Part shown: in pieces, positions 1-12,080 of the stretch
Layout: each line of letters begins with the position of its first letter
How positions within the stretch are numbered: the first letter of the stretch is position 1
Origin: Viridothelium virens
Taxonomy: Eukaryota > Ascomycota > Dothideomycetes > Trypetheliales > Trypetheliaceae
Direction of reading: 5' to 3'
NCBI GenBank assembly: GCA_010094025.1
Contig: ML991889.1
Location: 1-43,405, forward strand
Length of the DNA: 43,405 nt
Made by a program: the position numbers and the translations under genes
The notes under the pieces: generated by a model
Told to the model about the DNA's origin: nothing
Databases searched by the model: none
What the model saw: only the letters and a program-made list of their open reading frames with translations

Positions 1-194
1 GGTCTCAGGGTTTTTCACGTAGGAGCGGAGTGTCAAGGATCCAATGATGTAAGAAGGGTCACTAAGCTTTAAACAACTTGGTAATAAATAAGGACTTGTT
101 CAATTCGGCTCGTAATTAACTGTGGGTACAGCTTAATATGATAATAAAACGTGAGGAAGTCAGTTAAGCTGGTTTCCTCCTACATATATATACT

Positions 195-345
195 TGTGAT
201 CTCCTTGATCACAGCTGTTATCCTTCTGATCAGATCTCTATTAATCTTGGGTTGATTACTACTGATCAGTGTGATAACCCGTGATCTGTGGGTAATCGTC
301 CTAGATCGCTCTCTCCTGATCTGTGGTTTATCACCACTAATCAGT
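195..345. repeat. Cluster of degenerate ~20-bp GATC-centred repeats
   Basis: About eight GATC cores occur within roughly 125 bp, several inside the palindrome CTGATCAG or the phrase TGATCTGTGG followed by an ATC. The spacing is irregular, near 20-40 bp, and both orientations are present. Clusters of this kind are seen in LTR regulatory regions, but nothing here identifies the element. Confidence 0.5.
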
Positions 346-360
346 CACGTGACTTTTACT

Positions 361-439
361 TGTTACGACCTGTCTGTGGAACGCTTGCAGCAAGTACAAA
401 GGAGATGGCGTTCAGCCTTGACGCGGCTGGTTCGTAACA
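361..439. mobile_element. Possible 79-bp remnant with inverted ends
   Basis: The segment begins TGTTACGACC and ends GGTTCGTAACA, which are imperfect inverted repeats of about 10 bp with a TG...CA outline. No flanking target duplication is visible, so it could equally be the internal part of a larger LTR. It is too short to encode anything. Confidence 0.25.
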
Positions 440-1599
440 ATCTCCTTTAATTAGAAAGATATATAAATATACTGCAGGGTTTTATACTATTTCTGGGATC
501 CTATATAATTATAATATATTTACTAATTTAAGAGTATAAAATTACTTGCTTTTGTGTTTTATTATAAAAAAGATATTTACTTTTCTTATTTTGGCTAGTG
601 TTTTAATTTTTGCCTTAACTTTAGTTTATCGCCTTTTATACATCCTAATCTTTTAATAAAGGGGCATTTTTTTTGGGTTAACTTATTATATGCAGATTAA
701 ATATAATTTGGGTAATACATATTTTTTACCTAAGCAATAAATAATTACTTTTTATAAGGGTGCTTAATTTCTAGCACTTTTAACCTTTAATTAAAAAGTT
801 TTTAGCTAGGTAGGAGGGGGCATAGCAGCTTAGTGCGTACATTAGCATTAATTTAATAGCTTAGCATGCTTATAGGATTTAGAAGCTTAAATTTATTATA
901 ACCCCAAACTTAATTTAATTATTAAGCCCTAATCTTAATTAAAATTTAATACATAATTAAATTTAACTTTATATATATAAAAGTAATAATTACATAAATA
1001 CTAAAAAAATATTAAGTAGCAAAATCTTTAGTCTAAATTATGGGTATTTAAAATATAAAGTATTTATTAATTTTCCTCCTAAGTTATTTGCAAATATAAA
1101 AATTATAAATTTTAAAAATAATAAACCACCTTAAATATTTAATAAAGTAAAGACTAAGTTAAAAAGACTAAAATTAACATACTAATTTTGTCCTATTTCC
1201 TTTTTTACCTTTTTGTTTATTTATTTAAAATTATTAAGAGCCTAATAAAGGCTTTATATAACTGGCTTTACCTTTTTTAAAAGGTATAAGCTTACCTTAT
1301 GCTTTCTTTTTTAATACTTAAGCTCTTGTCTTAATTAATTATTCTCCCATATCTTCTGCTTAATAATTTATACTAAATTAAGGGAATATATCCTTTTTGC
1401 TGCTTGCAGCAATTTTGGTGTTTATAAGTGCGTGTTAAAAGGTTCCAGTTTAAGAGTTTTTATAACACTTAAAACTGTAGAAATTAATAAAATATTAAGG
1501 TTTAATAATAAACATATTTTTTCTTTTTTTATTATATTAAATATTAGGATAATATAATATTATACCTTTAGCTTAATATGCTTAATGTTTATAATAAAG

Positions 1600-1634
1600 A
1601 GTGCCTAAAATTAGGTACTAAATATTAAATCTCT
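1600..1634 (+). repeat. Palindromic motif, copy 1 (TIR-like)
   Basis: AGTGCCTAAAATTAGG contains the palindrome CCTAA-AA-TTAGG and continues TACTAAATATTAAAT. Read against the reverse complement of 11,128-11,165 it matches closely, with differences mostly of the C/T kind expected from RIP. It may be one inverted terminus of a DNA transposon, but no target duplication was found. Confidence 0.4.
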
Positions 1635-2609
1635 TTAACAGGACTTAAATGCGGGACTTTTTATATTAATCTCTAAAATAATAATGCGGAATAATAAAAC
1701 TTATAAATAAATAAAATATTATAAATTTAATAAAAATAAAAGAATATATTAAATATAAACTTAAATAAGCACTTAAAATAATAAAAATAATACCGCTTAT
1801 TTATAACTAATTTATTATAATTTTAGTAATTTTATTATTAGCTTTTTTATTTAAGTATGCCATACTTATAAATTTTGGGCGCAGTTATTAAGCTTGCGTA
1901 AATATGCAACTATTTCTTCCTCTTGCCTATAAAAGTATTAAAATAATTAATAAATATACTTACCTAGCTTTAAAATCTAAAAAGTTTTTTTTAAGGCTGG
2001 CTATTTTAAATTTTATTTAATTTATAAATTACTGCCTATATTCTTACTCCTTTTTTAAAAAGGATATTTTAGTAGCCATTTTAAAAAGCACTTACTTATA
2101 ATTTTATAAATTATTTCTTATAAAGGATTATGTTTTATTTATAGACTAATTATAGAGCTGCTGGCGATTAATAAACATAGGTTGGTATAATAAATTAATT
2201 TGCGGAAATTAATTATAATTACATAACCCAGCATTACCTGCAGTTATAAATTAGTCCCATTTATTGGGCGCTATTAGGGTAAAAGGGTTATTAGATACAC
2301 CTTATATAAAATTGTAATATATTTAAGGCTTGCAGGAAATTGTATTATCCATATTTAAGGTCTAATTTTTTTTTCCTTCTTTAATAATAAATTTTTTAAA
2401 GAGATTATTTAAAGTAAATAATAAGTATTTTTATAAATAGGTATGTATAACTTTTTTTAAAAAATTAAATAATAAAATAAGGTAGCCTACTAAATAAGAG
2501 GGGAGTAATAATGTTATTTAAAGTTGCAGCGCCCGCCCATATTGTGGTACAGTTTAAAGTATTTTAAAAATATAGCCTTAGAATAGGAATATCTACTAAT
2601 AAAAAGGTT

Positions 2610-2626
2610 CCTTATTTTAGGCACTA
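2610..2626 (+). repeat. Palindromic motif, copy 2
   Basis: CCTTATTTTAGGCACTA differs by one base from the reverse complement of the motif at the right border of the AT block. It has the same orientation as the copy near 1,600 when that copy is read as a left end. This suggests several related elements in the block, or nested insertions. Confidence 0.4.
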
Positions 2627-3164
2627 AAGGGTTTAAGAATTAAATCCATTAATACTTAATTATTATAAAAGACAGAATGGCTTATAAATTATAGCTTAAT
2701 TAAAAAATTTAAAATAATAAATATAATTAATACTTAAATACAGCATTTAAAAAAAAAGGTTAAAAAAAACTTTATAAAGAAATAAATAATTTAAACCAAG
2801 CTATGTGTTATTAAAAACTCTATAAAAAACTACTTTTATATGCAGTCAGTTATAGCATAAATAAATTTGCTATAAAATATCTATTTAGAGAATCTAAAGA
2901 CTATTTAATTAAAAAAGTTTACAGTTAAATTAAAACAGTTAAAGAAAGTATTAGCACTTTTAATTAAATTCTAGCAAAATTTAAAGCCCTACGGCTAAAT
3001 AATATTAGGAATTTTAAGGATTAATAATAGCATTAAGTTAAAAGAAGGGAGAAATAATAAAAAATAACTTCCTTATTATATATAATTAAGAGCATACATA
3101 GGACTAAAAAGCTAAAATAAAAATTAGGCAATTGCAACTTATAAATATAACACACATGAATGGA

Positions 3165-3311
3165 ATACAGATTAGCTGCGGGCGGCTGTGCGCTAGCCAA
3201 AATAACATGCAGACGCTGTATATCCAGCCGCAATAACATGCAGATTTCCTGGGGTACATCAATCTTTGCGGGGTCAGCGGCTAAGGATTCCTCACAATTA
3301 GCAAAAACCAT
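3165..3311 (-). pseudogene. Short coding-like relic in AT block
   Basis: About 49 codons on the minus strand have a balanced amino-acid composition, unlike the surrounding RIP-damaged DNA. They begin with an ATG at 3,311 and run into AT-rich sequence downstream. No family is recognised. It may be the tip of a gene captured or truncated by the repeat block, or chance. Confidence 0.2.
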
Positions 3312-3949
3312 TAGAGGCTAGCCGAATTATTTAGTGTGTCTTACATTATCTCCAACACCTCTCCTACAACCTCATAAATAATAATAACCCCCAAATAAAT
3401 CCCTACCTCAGAGGCCTGTTCTGCGGCACAGCAGTCCAGCGGAGATGTTTTATTAAAACTCAGCATGTTTTCTTCTAGATATTCCATTGCTTAAGCGGGT
3501 TTATAAAACCTGGAGGATAGTCCAGTAGGAATATTGCAATCCGGAGGGCAGAGAATCGGATTTTCTTATTCTACTTGGACAGACTGTCTTTATTATGTCT
3601 TCTCCCCATACCACACAATCCAGGGAGCAAAACTAAATGTCCATTACTTAAGTAAGGGTTGCTTGGAATTACTAGGAGCTCTTTCTGACTATCTTAGGTA
3701 ACACCATAGATGCAGCGAAACCAAATTTATGCAAACAACAGCACTCCTCCTCACAGTACCTCACCTAATCTATCCCACATTAGGTTTTGCAATACCCTAT
3801 TGTACTTATTCCAGGTCTTTTAATATACCTATGAGCAGTGGGACAACTGGGAAGCCAGCTATGCATCTATTTATAAGCAATGTTCCAGATTTAAGCAAGC
3901 ATACGTCTAGGAGACACGGAATTATAATAAAATAAAGAGAGCCCATCAA

Positions 3950-4505
3950 GCATTAAGCATTAATTATAAAAGTCTTTCTTGCATCTATACTGGGAAGCAT
4001 AAAGATGTAAAAAGGCTAAAAGGGGAGCTTTCAGCATCTTAGGCTGAGATACTGAAATACAAACAGACTGTAAATAAATATCAGACCTTAATACAGCTTT
4101 GCTAGCAAAAGGACAAGACACAACCCGGTAGCAAAACCCTTAAAGCGAAATATTAAGAGCTTAAAAATAAGAGTTAAGAAGCTCTCACACACACTGCTAA
4201 TTATATTGCGGTTTTACAGCAAAAAATTAACAATCTTAAGAGGCATTCTAATTTTAATAGTTCAGATATGCAGTCCCCTAATCTTATTAATTAGATGCAA
4301 AGCAATAAGGAAGATATAAGCCCAGCTATAAGGAGTTATTAAGGGAAGAGAAGATGTAGCAGTAAACAGAAGGAGCACACAAACATAGGATCTTAGAGGC
4401 CGTATCTTTACTGGTTTCTGTTTAGGTCTATGCACTACATAAATTCCTATTTGCGCCTTTATTAAAATACTGTGAGGCTCCTCCAATGGTTAAAATCTGG
4501 GCACC
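3950..4505 (+). pseudogene. Decayed coiled-coil-like coding relic
   Basis: One frame (codon starts congruent with 4,022) reads for about 180 codons as a Lys/Gln/Leu-rich, helix-like protein. It is interrupted by roughly eight stops, all TAA or TAG, as expected when CAA and CAG glutamine codons are hit by RIP. Segments such as LKYKQTVNKYQTL and VLQQKINNLKRH look like coiled coil. The product is not recognised. It may be the 5' part of the relic that follows at 4,527, which lies in another frame. Confidence 0.45.
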
Positions 4506-4526
4506 CTCTTTATTAGGGACCATAGT

Positions 4527-5600
4527 GTGGGCCCCACTGAGTATATGTTAGAGCGGTACTGCATTTATTCGTCTATTATATTAACTTTTTGCAATATGCT
4601 TTTCATAACTTGTTTTATATATTTATTCTACCTAGCAAATGCATACTTTTTTATTAACTTGCCCATTCTGTTTGTAGAATCAGCCGTTAAACAGCCATTG
4701 GATTCATCTAGTTTAAGCTTTCCGTGCTATGGAGCAGATATCTCTAGTCTAAAAACACGCACATTAATAAAAGCTGGCTAGACACAACCTCTTAGCTTTA
4801 ATCTTAGCAGTGGTGTAAATACAGCTGTCCATAGCAGAGGCTTGTGTTAAATAAGCATTACGTATAAGACTGACCGCTTAAAATTGCAAAACCCAGTTAA
4901 TTAAAAAGTTATTAAAAGTTTTATTAGTGGGTATTTAATAAGTGCTAAAGGTAACTTACCCACTGCAGTAATGTGTAATGGTGATAATGCACTAAAGTGT
5001 GTAAACTCCCTTTCTTTTAACATTCTTATAAAGGTTAAGGACGGGAATGTTACACTGGCCTGGACTTAGTTTAATAATATTGGAGAGTGTAAGATGTATA
5101 TAAATTGTGCTGCAGTTAGCTTTACTGGCAGCCAAAACCAGATAAGTTCTCTGCTAAGTTTATTTATTGCTAATCTAGCACATATAAACTGATGCAAAAT
5201 TACTAAAGGTTTTAATACTGCTTTCCCTAATTTGGGTAAGTACACTTAGATAGAAGATCCCCTTAATTATCCTTCTTTAATACTTACTAAGGCTGGGTAT
5301 TGTAATAAGCCAGGCCTAACTCTTTTAATAAAGAATATGACTTTATTATTGCAGGTTAATACACAGTTTAAAATACTTACTATAATAATTATAAGTAATT
5401 CTAAAGTACTGTTTATAATTAGCATGGTATTAAGTATGTTACTGTTAGGTATTAAATATCACAACGGGTAGATTAAATGCTTTAGATTGGGATTTTTCTG
5501 CATTGGCATAAGCATGTATGGCAATTATGCGTCTGGATGTGCACTACCAAGGGGAAGGCTATTGCTTTTATATAAATATGGAGGTGTGACTTTATAAATA
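4527..5600 (+). pseudogene. Decayed ~355-codon gene relic, family unknown
   Basis: A single plus-strand frame can be followed from 4,527 to about 5,600. It contains only about seven stops, six of them TAA/TAG and one TGA, far fewer than random DNA of this base composition would give. The first 85 codons are open and include a hydrophobic stretch (about codons 12-55). The later part has ordinary protein composition with spaced Cys residues, for example near VMCNGDNALKC. I do not recognise the family. It looks like a transposon-borne or duplicated gene inactivated by RIP. Confidence 0.5.
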
Positions 5601-5926
5601 ACACCTTTCTTATAAAAGAGTTTATCCACATCTTTATTAATATATTCACCTCCCTTATTAAAACAGAATTATTTAATATAAATCTGTTTAACTTTTGCTT
5701 TATTAAATTAAGTGTAAAGATATTCCAAAAACTTATTTATAATTTATGGGATTTTGGATTTCTTTATAATGAATTTTAGTTATATAAAGTAAGTATAATT
5801 ATTAATAAAAATAATAAAATAATAAAAACCTTTTAATAATAAATAAAAAAACTTTCTTAATAAGTTTAAGTATATTAATTTAAAAGGTTAATTTAATTAT
5901 TTACTTTAAAGAGGTTTAGGTTTGCT

Positions 5927-6124
5927 TTATGTTAACTTTAATAAGTAGTATGCAGTATAATAAAAGGAATCTGGTTTGACAGGAATGAGGTTTCTATCCT
6001 TATAAAGATAAATAGCTGATGCTGGAGTGTGGTTATATCTTATAGCAGCATAAAATTCCTTATAAGATATAAAGTTTCCTTTCCTTAGGGCTCTCTTAAT
6101 AAAAGTTTTACTAGCCTGGTCCAA
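5927..6124 (-). pseudogene. Short open relic, possibly helix-turn-helix-like
   Basis: A 65-codon minus-strand frame (codons include FISYKEFYAAIRYNHTPASA) has protein-like composition inside AT-rich DNA. It is open from an ATG at 6,124 to a stop at 5,927. The wording resembles small DNA-binding segments of transposases, but I cannot name a family, and no partner domain is visible on either side. Confidence 0.2.
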
Positions 6125-8021
6125 GGTCTATATGTATATTAAAAGTAAAAGTTCCTTAATTTAGCTTAGATTATAATTATAAGGGATTAATAAAATAGCT
6201 TATTCTGCAAACCCCTTAGCTAGGCTAAGTCTCCCTTATCCTAAGGTGGAATTTCTATTTAACTGGATTTTTATTAGTTTATTAGCGCATTTAGCCCACA
6301 TTGCGTAAGATTTATTTCTGTTTTTAATAAAAATATTATTATTTTAAGCAGAGAAAATCCAACCTTTCTTCCTAATATAAGTTTATTTAAAAAGTTAAGT
6401 TAAATAAAGTTTATAGCTATAAATAATATTAATAAGTTCTGCAATTTTAAATAATCCATCCAGTAAGTAATAATATAATTAAATAGTCCCCACACCTTTA
6501 ACAGGAAGTTATAGGTTGCTAGCAATAATAATTATCCTTAGTTTAAACTAAAGGGAAATAAAGTTATTTATAATACCTAATATGTGGTGAGATGCCCTAA
6601 TATTAAAGTTTTATGCGGATAATTATAATAAAAAAAATAATGCAAAAGCTTATACCTTATATAATTACTTATTATTAAAGTTAATTAAGAATAATAAAGC
6701 ATAAAAGGCATTTACCTTTATGGATTTATTATTTAATAAGTTAATTTTAATAATATTAGCTTTCCCTTTTTTACCCCTTTATTTCTTTATAATAAACTAA
6801 TTATTATCCATCCTGCAGTTTTTTAGGCGCTAATAATTATTCCAAATATAGCTAATAAAAGTAAAGTTGTATTTTTTGTACTAAAAATATTTATCCTTAG
6901 CCTAAAATTAATCCAGTATTATTATACCACCTTAAAATGCCTTTTCTTTTTTTGCTCCTATTGCAAATTTAGGAGGCTTTTATGTAAAAGTATAATAAGC
7001 AGCAAAATTAATACTATTGGTTTTAAAGGAGTGTATTATAAAGATATTAAAAATCTTTTATAATATGTTAGCAAATTTAATAAAATTACGCGTATTAAGG
7101 TTTTTAATTATATAATTTATTATATTAGGTATAAAAATAAAAAAAAAAGCTCCTTTATTTTTGTTTAATTTAAAAGTAAATTTAATTAATTTTAAGATAA
7201 ATTAATTAAAGTTTTAATAATATTTTATTATTTATTCTTAATAATTACTAAATTTATTAAAATAATTTTAAAAGTTTTTGCTATTTTAATATTATAAAGA
7301 AGTAATAGCCTTAATATGGTAAATTATTACTTTATTAATATTATAATTAAATTTTTTAGCAAAGTATTTCCACACTTTTAAAAAAGTTTTGTAAAGGGAC
7401 ACTAAATTTTTAAGATCAGCATAAACAGTATTTAGGATTATAATTATAATATTATTATCCTTTTTTTTTTATTCTTCTTAAACTTTAACCTAAAAGTTAA
7501 GTAAATATGCCTTCTTTTTAAAAACAATAAGCCACACGCAAGCATGCTTAAGGGCAATTATCCAATTTAACTTCCAGCTAATGTAATTTTTATTATCTGC
7601 TGCAAGCTTAAAAAACTCGCCGGAGTTAATCTTAATAAAACCTATAATATTAAGGTCTTAAGTAAAGTGGGGAGGATCTGGGAGAAGGAAATAAGTATAG
7701 GTCAGTGGAAAGCTTTTATTAGAAGGACTTTACTTAGGTTTCTCAGTAGGCTTTGGTGGTGGGTATGCTGCAGGCAATTTCATATGTATGCAGGCCCAGA
7801 ATTAAGCGTCGAGATAAAGTAAGGTGCGAACTTAATATAAGTTTATAAAGTGCAGCAGCTTAAGAGAATAACCAAAAGCAAGCTATCCGGGCTTATAACC
7901 TGTAGAAGATGAACTGTGTAATGTATTATAGAAGTCTGGGTTCGTGAGAAGCCGCAGACGAAACTATGTACGGTATGCACTAGTACAAATAGGGTAACGA
8001 CCACCAAGGTCCTCTCCAATG

Positions 8022-8460
8022 CTACTGCCTCTGAACAAGGTCTATAATCCCGGTTTGCTCCTGCTTATTTATTTTCTTTGTATTACTATTTAATTCAGAT
8101 TTATGAGCTGAGTCCACTAAGATATTATTAATATGGGTATACTTAGTATCTGACTGTTCAGATTCTGGTGTGGCGTTGATGTGGAAGTAAGGTCTGAGAT
8201 TAAGGCTTGACTTGGCTGTGTCCATATCTGGATAGTCTGATTTAGGGTGTAATAGCTGTGCTTTGTTAAAGTTAGTATTTACTAAGGATAGTTCTGCTGA
8301 CCTTAGACTTAAAGCAATGGAATTGATTGTGTTATTGTGGAACAAAATGTCTGCGCTCTTATCTTAATCCCTGCACCTTTTTTGTTGCTTTGGATTGGTT
8401 TATTTTAGTTGTTTTGGCTTCTTCTGGTTATATTTGCACCGCTTACACTGTCTTAAAGTA
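8022..8460 (-). pseudogene. Decayed coding relic with Cys motif
   Basis: A minus-strand frame from about 8,460 down to a stop at 8,022 carries a CKRCKYN motif and a later KRCR motif. These are separated from a 107-codon open tail by RIP-type TAA stops. The tail is hydrophilic, Ser/Asn/Asp-rich and ends in DLVQRQ. A basic, Cys-containing segment followed by a low-complexity acidic tail would suit a transposon protein, but no element family is recognised. Confidence 0.35.
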
Positions 8461-11127
8461 TCCAATAATTTAATATTATGGTGGTTATAAAGATAAAATT
8501 GCAGCTCTTAAAGAGACTCCTATAACCAGTAATAATACTTTGGTTTAAAATTAGTGTTTTAATAATGCGCCTAATAATAATCCAACCAGTAATAGTGTTA
8601 TGTAAACTGCTATATTTATATTAAAGCTGGTAATTTTAGATTAATTAAATAAAACTTATAAAATCCCGCAATAGTTAGGATATTTTAAAATATAAGAGGA
8701 TTAACCCAAATAGGGAATTTTTCCATATTATTAATATGCTCTTAGCAATGCTCTTCTTAAGTAATTTTGTTATAAATCCACATATTATAAAGAAAGCAGA
8801 ACTTAGAATAGTTATAATTTGCTATAAATTTAGCTTTGCAGTAATTATAAACATATCTTTAGTTATAACTACCCCTTTTCTTTAAATAAAAGCAGAGTGC
8901 TGGCTTTAAGCCAGGTTTAAATATTACTTTTTTATTATAAATATATAAGGTATATAAGTTTTCAATAACCTGCATGCTTATATAGCTTTTTAATAAAATA
9001 AATTTAAAAAGATTTTTTTTAAGATAACATTACTTTAATATTATAAATTTAATATAAAAGTAAATTTTATGCTTATATTTAGGCTGGTTATTATAAGCTT
9101 ATAATATTTATAATTGCTTTAACTTTTCTGCCTTTAGCAATTTTAATTTCTTTTATAGCCCTTTTTTTAAATTGCATAATTCTTTATTTATATTTTTTTA
9201 TAACTTTTAATATTCCATATTTTATTAAAATTTATAAAGCTTTTTTATAAGTAATAATTATAATAGGTTAGGAATATAAAAAATATTTAGCCCTTAACTT
9301 ATTTTAAGGATATTTTTATTTTTTTTTTAAACTAAAAAAGTTTGTTAGCTTATTAATAATCTTTTTAGGCTGGTAATATTTATAAAATATATTGCAGCTA
9401 ATTTAACCGCCTAGCTGTATACATAATATCTTAAAGTGCTTACTATTTAATAACACCTTAATTATTATTAAAAGATTTAAAAAAATATTAAAGCAGACTT
9501 ACTAATATTAATAAGGCCTTTTTGCCTAAAGTTATAAAAATTAAAAGTATTAAAAAAACCTATATAATAATAGGATTTTTTATGCCTTTAATAAACTGCA
9601 TAAGCTTCTTTAATTTTTCTAGACTTATCTTTTAACAGCTTAAAAAAAGGTTTATTTTAAAAATCTTTTTTTTAATATATTTTTAAGGATTGTTATTTTT
9701 TTATAATTTTAATCTCTAAAAGTTGCTTTAATAGCTGCACTTTATTTAATAAATTAAAGTCTTAAAAGGGATTTTTAGCAAGCTATAATATAAAATAAAA
9801 TAAGAAGCTATTTGTATAAAGAGGCCCATTCTAATCCTTAAAAAATATTATTTAACCCTTTTATAAGATAAGTAATAAAATTTTAAAAGTTATATATAAA
9901 TTATTATACCTATTTTTTAGTATATTCCCTTTCCCCTTCTTATTTTTGGTAACTTTAATATAAAGAATAATTTTCCCCTTACTCTTATAAAATATTATAA
10001 ATATTTCCGCCCCCTTAAATTATTATATAAATAAAATTTTTATAAATAAAATTATATATTTACTTTATAATATAACCCTTACTTTTTGTGTTTTAAGTTT
10101 ACTTATGCTAATAATTTTATAATTTTATTAATATAATTAGAACTAAAAAATATTATAAAAAAAAATTACCTATTAATTTATTGCTATTTTTAGCTTGCAA
10201 TAAGGATTGGGATATTAATAAAAATTTAAATTAGCTAATTTTTTATAATAAAAGTTGCTAATAAATTTTGCTTCCTTAATTAAAGTTTATAATTTGGGTT
10301 AAAAGTATTTATTATGCTTAAAAAGTTTATAAAAATAAGAATATAAAGTAATAAATAATATATACTGCAGTTATTAATTATTTATTTTTATTAAATATTG
10401 GGTACTTTATGCGCGCATATTACCCACAAAAATTATTCTAGCAATTTTAAGCATATTAATAAACTGGTTTAAAATCTCTACCTTTTTTATAGTCTTTATT
10501 ACTTTTATTTTTACTTATAAGCTAATTAAAGTAATAATTATTACCCTTTTAACCTTGCATATTAAAAACTGCATAAATTATAAAGTCCTAAAGGGATATA
10601 ATATTATGTATTAATACCCCTAGGTTGCTTGCTACATATTTATGCAAGGTATTTAATTAAGTTATTAATAAATTAAATATATAACTTATAAATTCCAGTA
10701 ACAGCCCACCCTATCCTAATTATCTTTTATTTATTTAAAAGGACTATTATTTGCGGTTTTAATTAACTTATTTAATACCACTTTTTTAGCATTAATATAA
10801 TTAAAAAAAGCTTAATTATACTGCAAAATTATTATTCCTTAATATATAATAATATTTTTAAAAATAATAATAATAAGTTTATATTATTAACTGCCCACAA
10901 ACTTAATTGCTTATATAAAATAATAAATACTTAAGAAAAATAAAATAAAAGGAAAGTATGTAAAAGAAATAGTAATAATCTATAAAAGCACTGCACCTTT
11001 TGGAATTAAAAAAACTTAAAGGGTGCGCTAAAGGGCTTCCAACACACATTATAATTTCCGCCAATTTTAGTGGTTTAATTTTAGGATACTTATAAGGGTC
11101 GCATAAACTTAACAACATACCCTTAGA

Positions 11128-11165
11128 GGTAATTTAATATAAATAGTGCCTAAAATTAGGACACT
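11128..11165 (-). repeat. Palindromic motif at AT-block edge (TIR-like)
   Basis: AGTGCCTAAAATTAGGACACT (11,145-11,165) is a nearly perfect palindrome. It shares 16 identical bases with the copy at 1,600, and with its flank it matches that copy in inverted orientation. Base composition changes from RIP-like to normal immediately to its right, so it probably marks the end of a repeat element. Confidence 0.5.
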
Positions 11166-12080
11166 ATGTATGTCTGGACAGATCCTAAGTACGGCCACCT
11201 AGCTCTGGACAAGATCCGGGCCCCCTATTAGAAAGACGGAGCGCAGCTGAGCACAACTGAGCACGGCTAAGTAAAGCATAAGCTATGGCAGTGCAGGCAT
11301 GAGCGCGATTAAGCCGGAGATGAGCCGTGTAAGATTTGGCTGAGTCAGCACTCTAATACCGCTAACCGGGTTGGGCGTATGGAGAGGGTAGATTGTATGG
11401 GAATATAGCGAGCTGCATGGCGAGAGTTCCTCGACTATGGAGGCGTATGAGTCATCCTCGAAAGAAAGAGAATGAGTTAAGTGAATAGAATCTATGGCAA
11501 AGGCGACGGCACGAGGAAATAAACAGCAAGTACACGAAATTCCAGAAGAACCAATATATACTTCAGCTGTTTGATAATGTGGGTACGATCATACTCAAAA
11601 AGTATTTCACTGTGTTCGATATCTGGCATTCCTAGTACGGTAGTAACAATATTAAAAAATTTGAGGATATATCTATTATAGGAAGTTTAAATTCAGATCC
11701 GTAGTCAAACCAAGAAGCTTAATCGAACTTAGAAGTCTGACTAGGGAGATCATAAATATAAGGGGAGTCAGATAAGAATTTCACCGCAGTAACCAGACAC
11801 TCGTAAAGATAGTCGATGTCCTCAAATAAATCCAGACGCACCTCCTTGTCGTCCTTATCTTATAATCATACTGAGGTGTCTTGTGAACCAGATGACCAAG
11901 ACACAGAGCAATGCTTCCTGCTTTTAGTACGTTCATGGTTGTAGACCTAGCATCCACCTTCTTACTCTTCGAATCGTCTACTCGACAATCTTGTCGATCT
12001 AGATGTCCGCCTTTCCGTCAGCTCAATGGTAGATTGCTGAAGTCAATTCTCATAAGTACGTTAGGCGAGTAATTCTGGGA
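11166..12080. other. Gene-free transition DNA
   Basis: Base composition returns to about genomic average. Short local repeats occur (tctggaca followed by agatcc, twice near 11,172 and 11,205; GAGCAC-type repeats near 11,250). No open frame of useful length, RNA gene or splice-compatible exon chain was found. It may be an older degenerate insertion or the 3' flank of the minus-strand gene at 12,081. Confidence 0.4.

Larger units (their letters stand above)
1..440. repeat. Moderately AT-rich repeat flank, LTR-like
   Basis: This left edge is clearly less AT-rich than the DNA from about 440 onward and contains no open frame. It carries a run of GATC-centred short repeats (about 195-345) followed by a segment bounded by TGTTACGACC and GGTTCGTAACA. 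Such TGTTACG...CGTAACA ends resemble retrotransposon LTR termini, but no primer-binding site, polypurine tract or target duplication could be established and the left end lies outside the window. It may be a fragment of an LTR or of a non-autonomous element. Confidence 0.35.
440..11165. repeat. AT-rich, RIP-like repeat block
   Basis: Some 10.7 kb are dominated by TTA, TAA, ATA and TTT strings, with CpA and CpG visibly scarce and TpA extremely common. This is the signature expected from repeat-induced point mutation (C-to-T, mainly at CpA) acting on repeats in Pezizomycotina. No intact gene is present. Islands of higher GC (about 3,130-3,900, 4,000-5,600 and 7,500-8,450) retain traces of coding frames interrupted by TAA/TAG codons. 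The right border is sharp, at about 11,165. Composition was judged by eye. Confidence 0.85.

Noticed and set aside
1-11165. A CRISPR-like or rRNA array within the AT-rich block.
   Set aside because: No regular repeat-spacer pattern and no conserved rRNA segments; the texture is that of RIP-degraded repeats.
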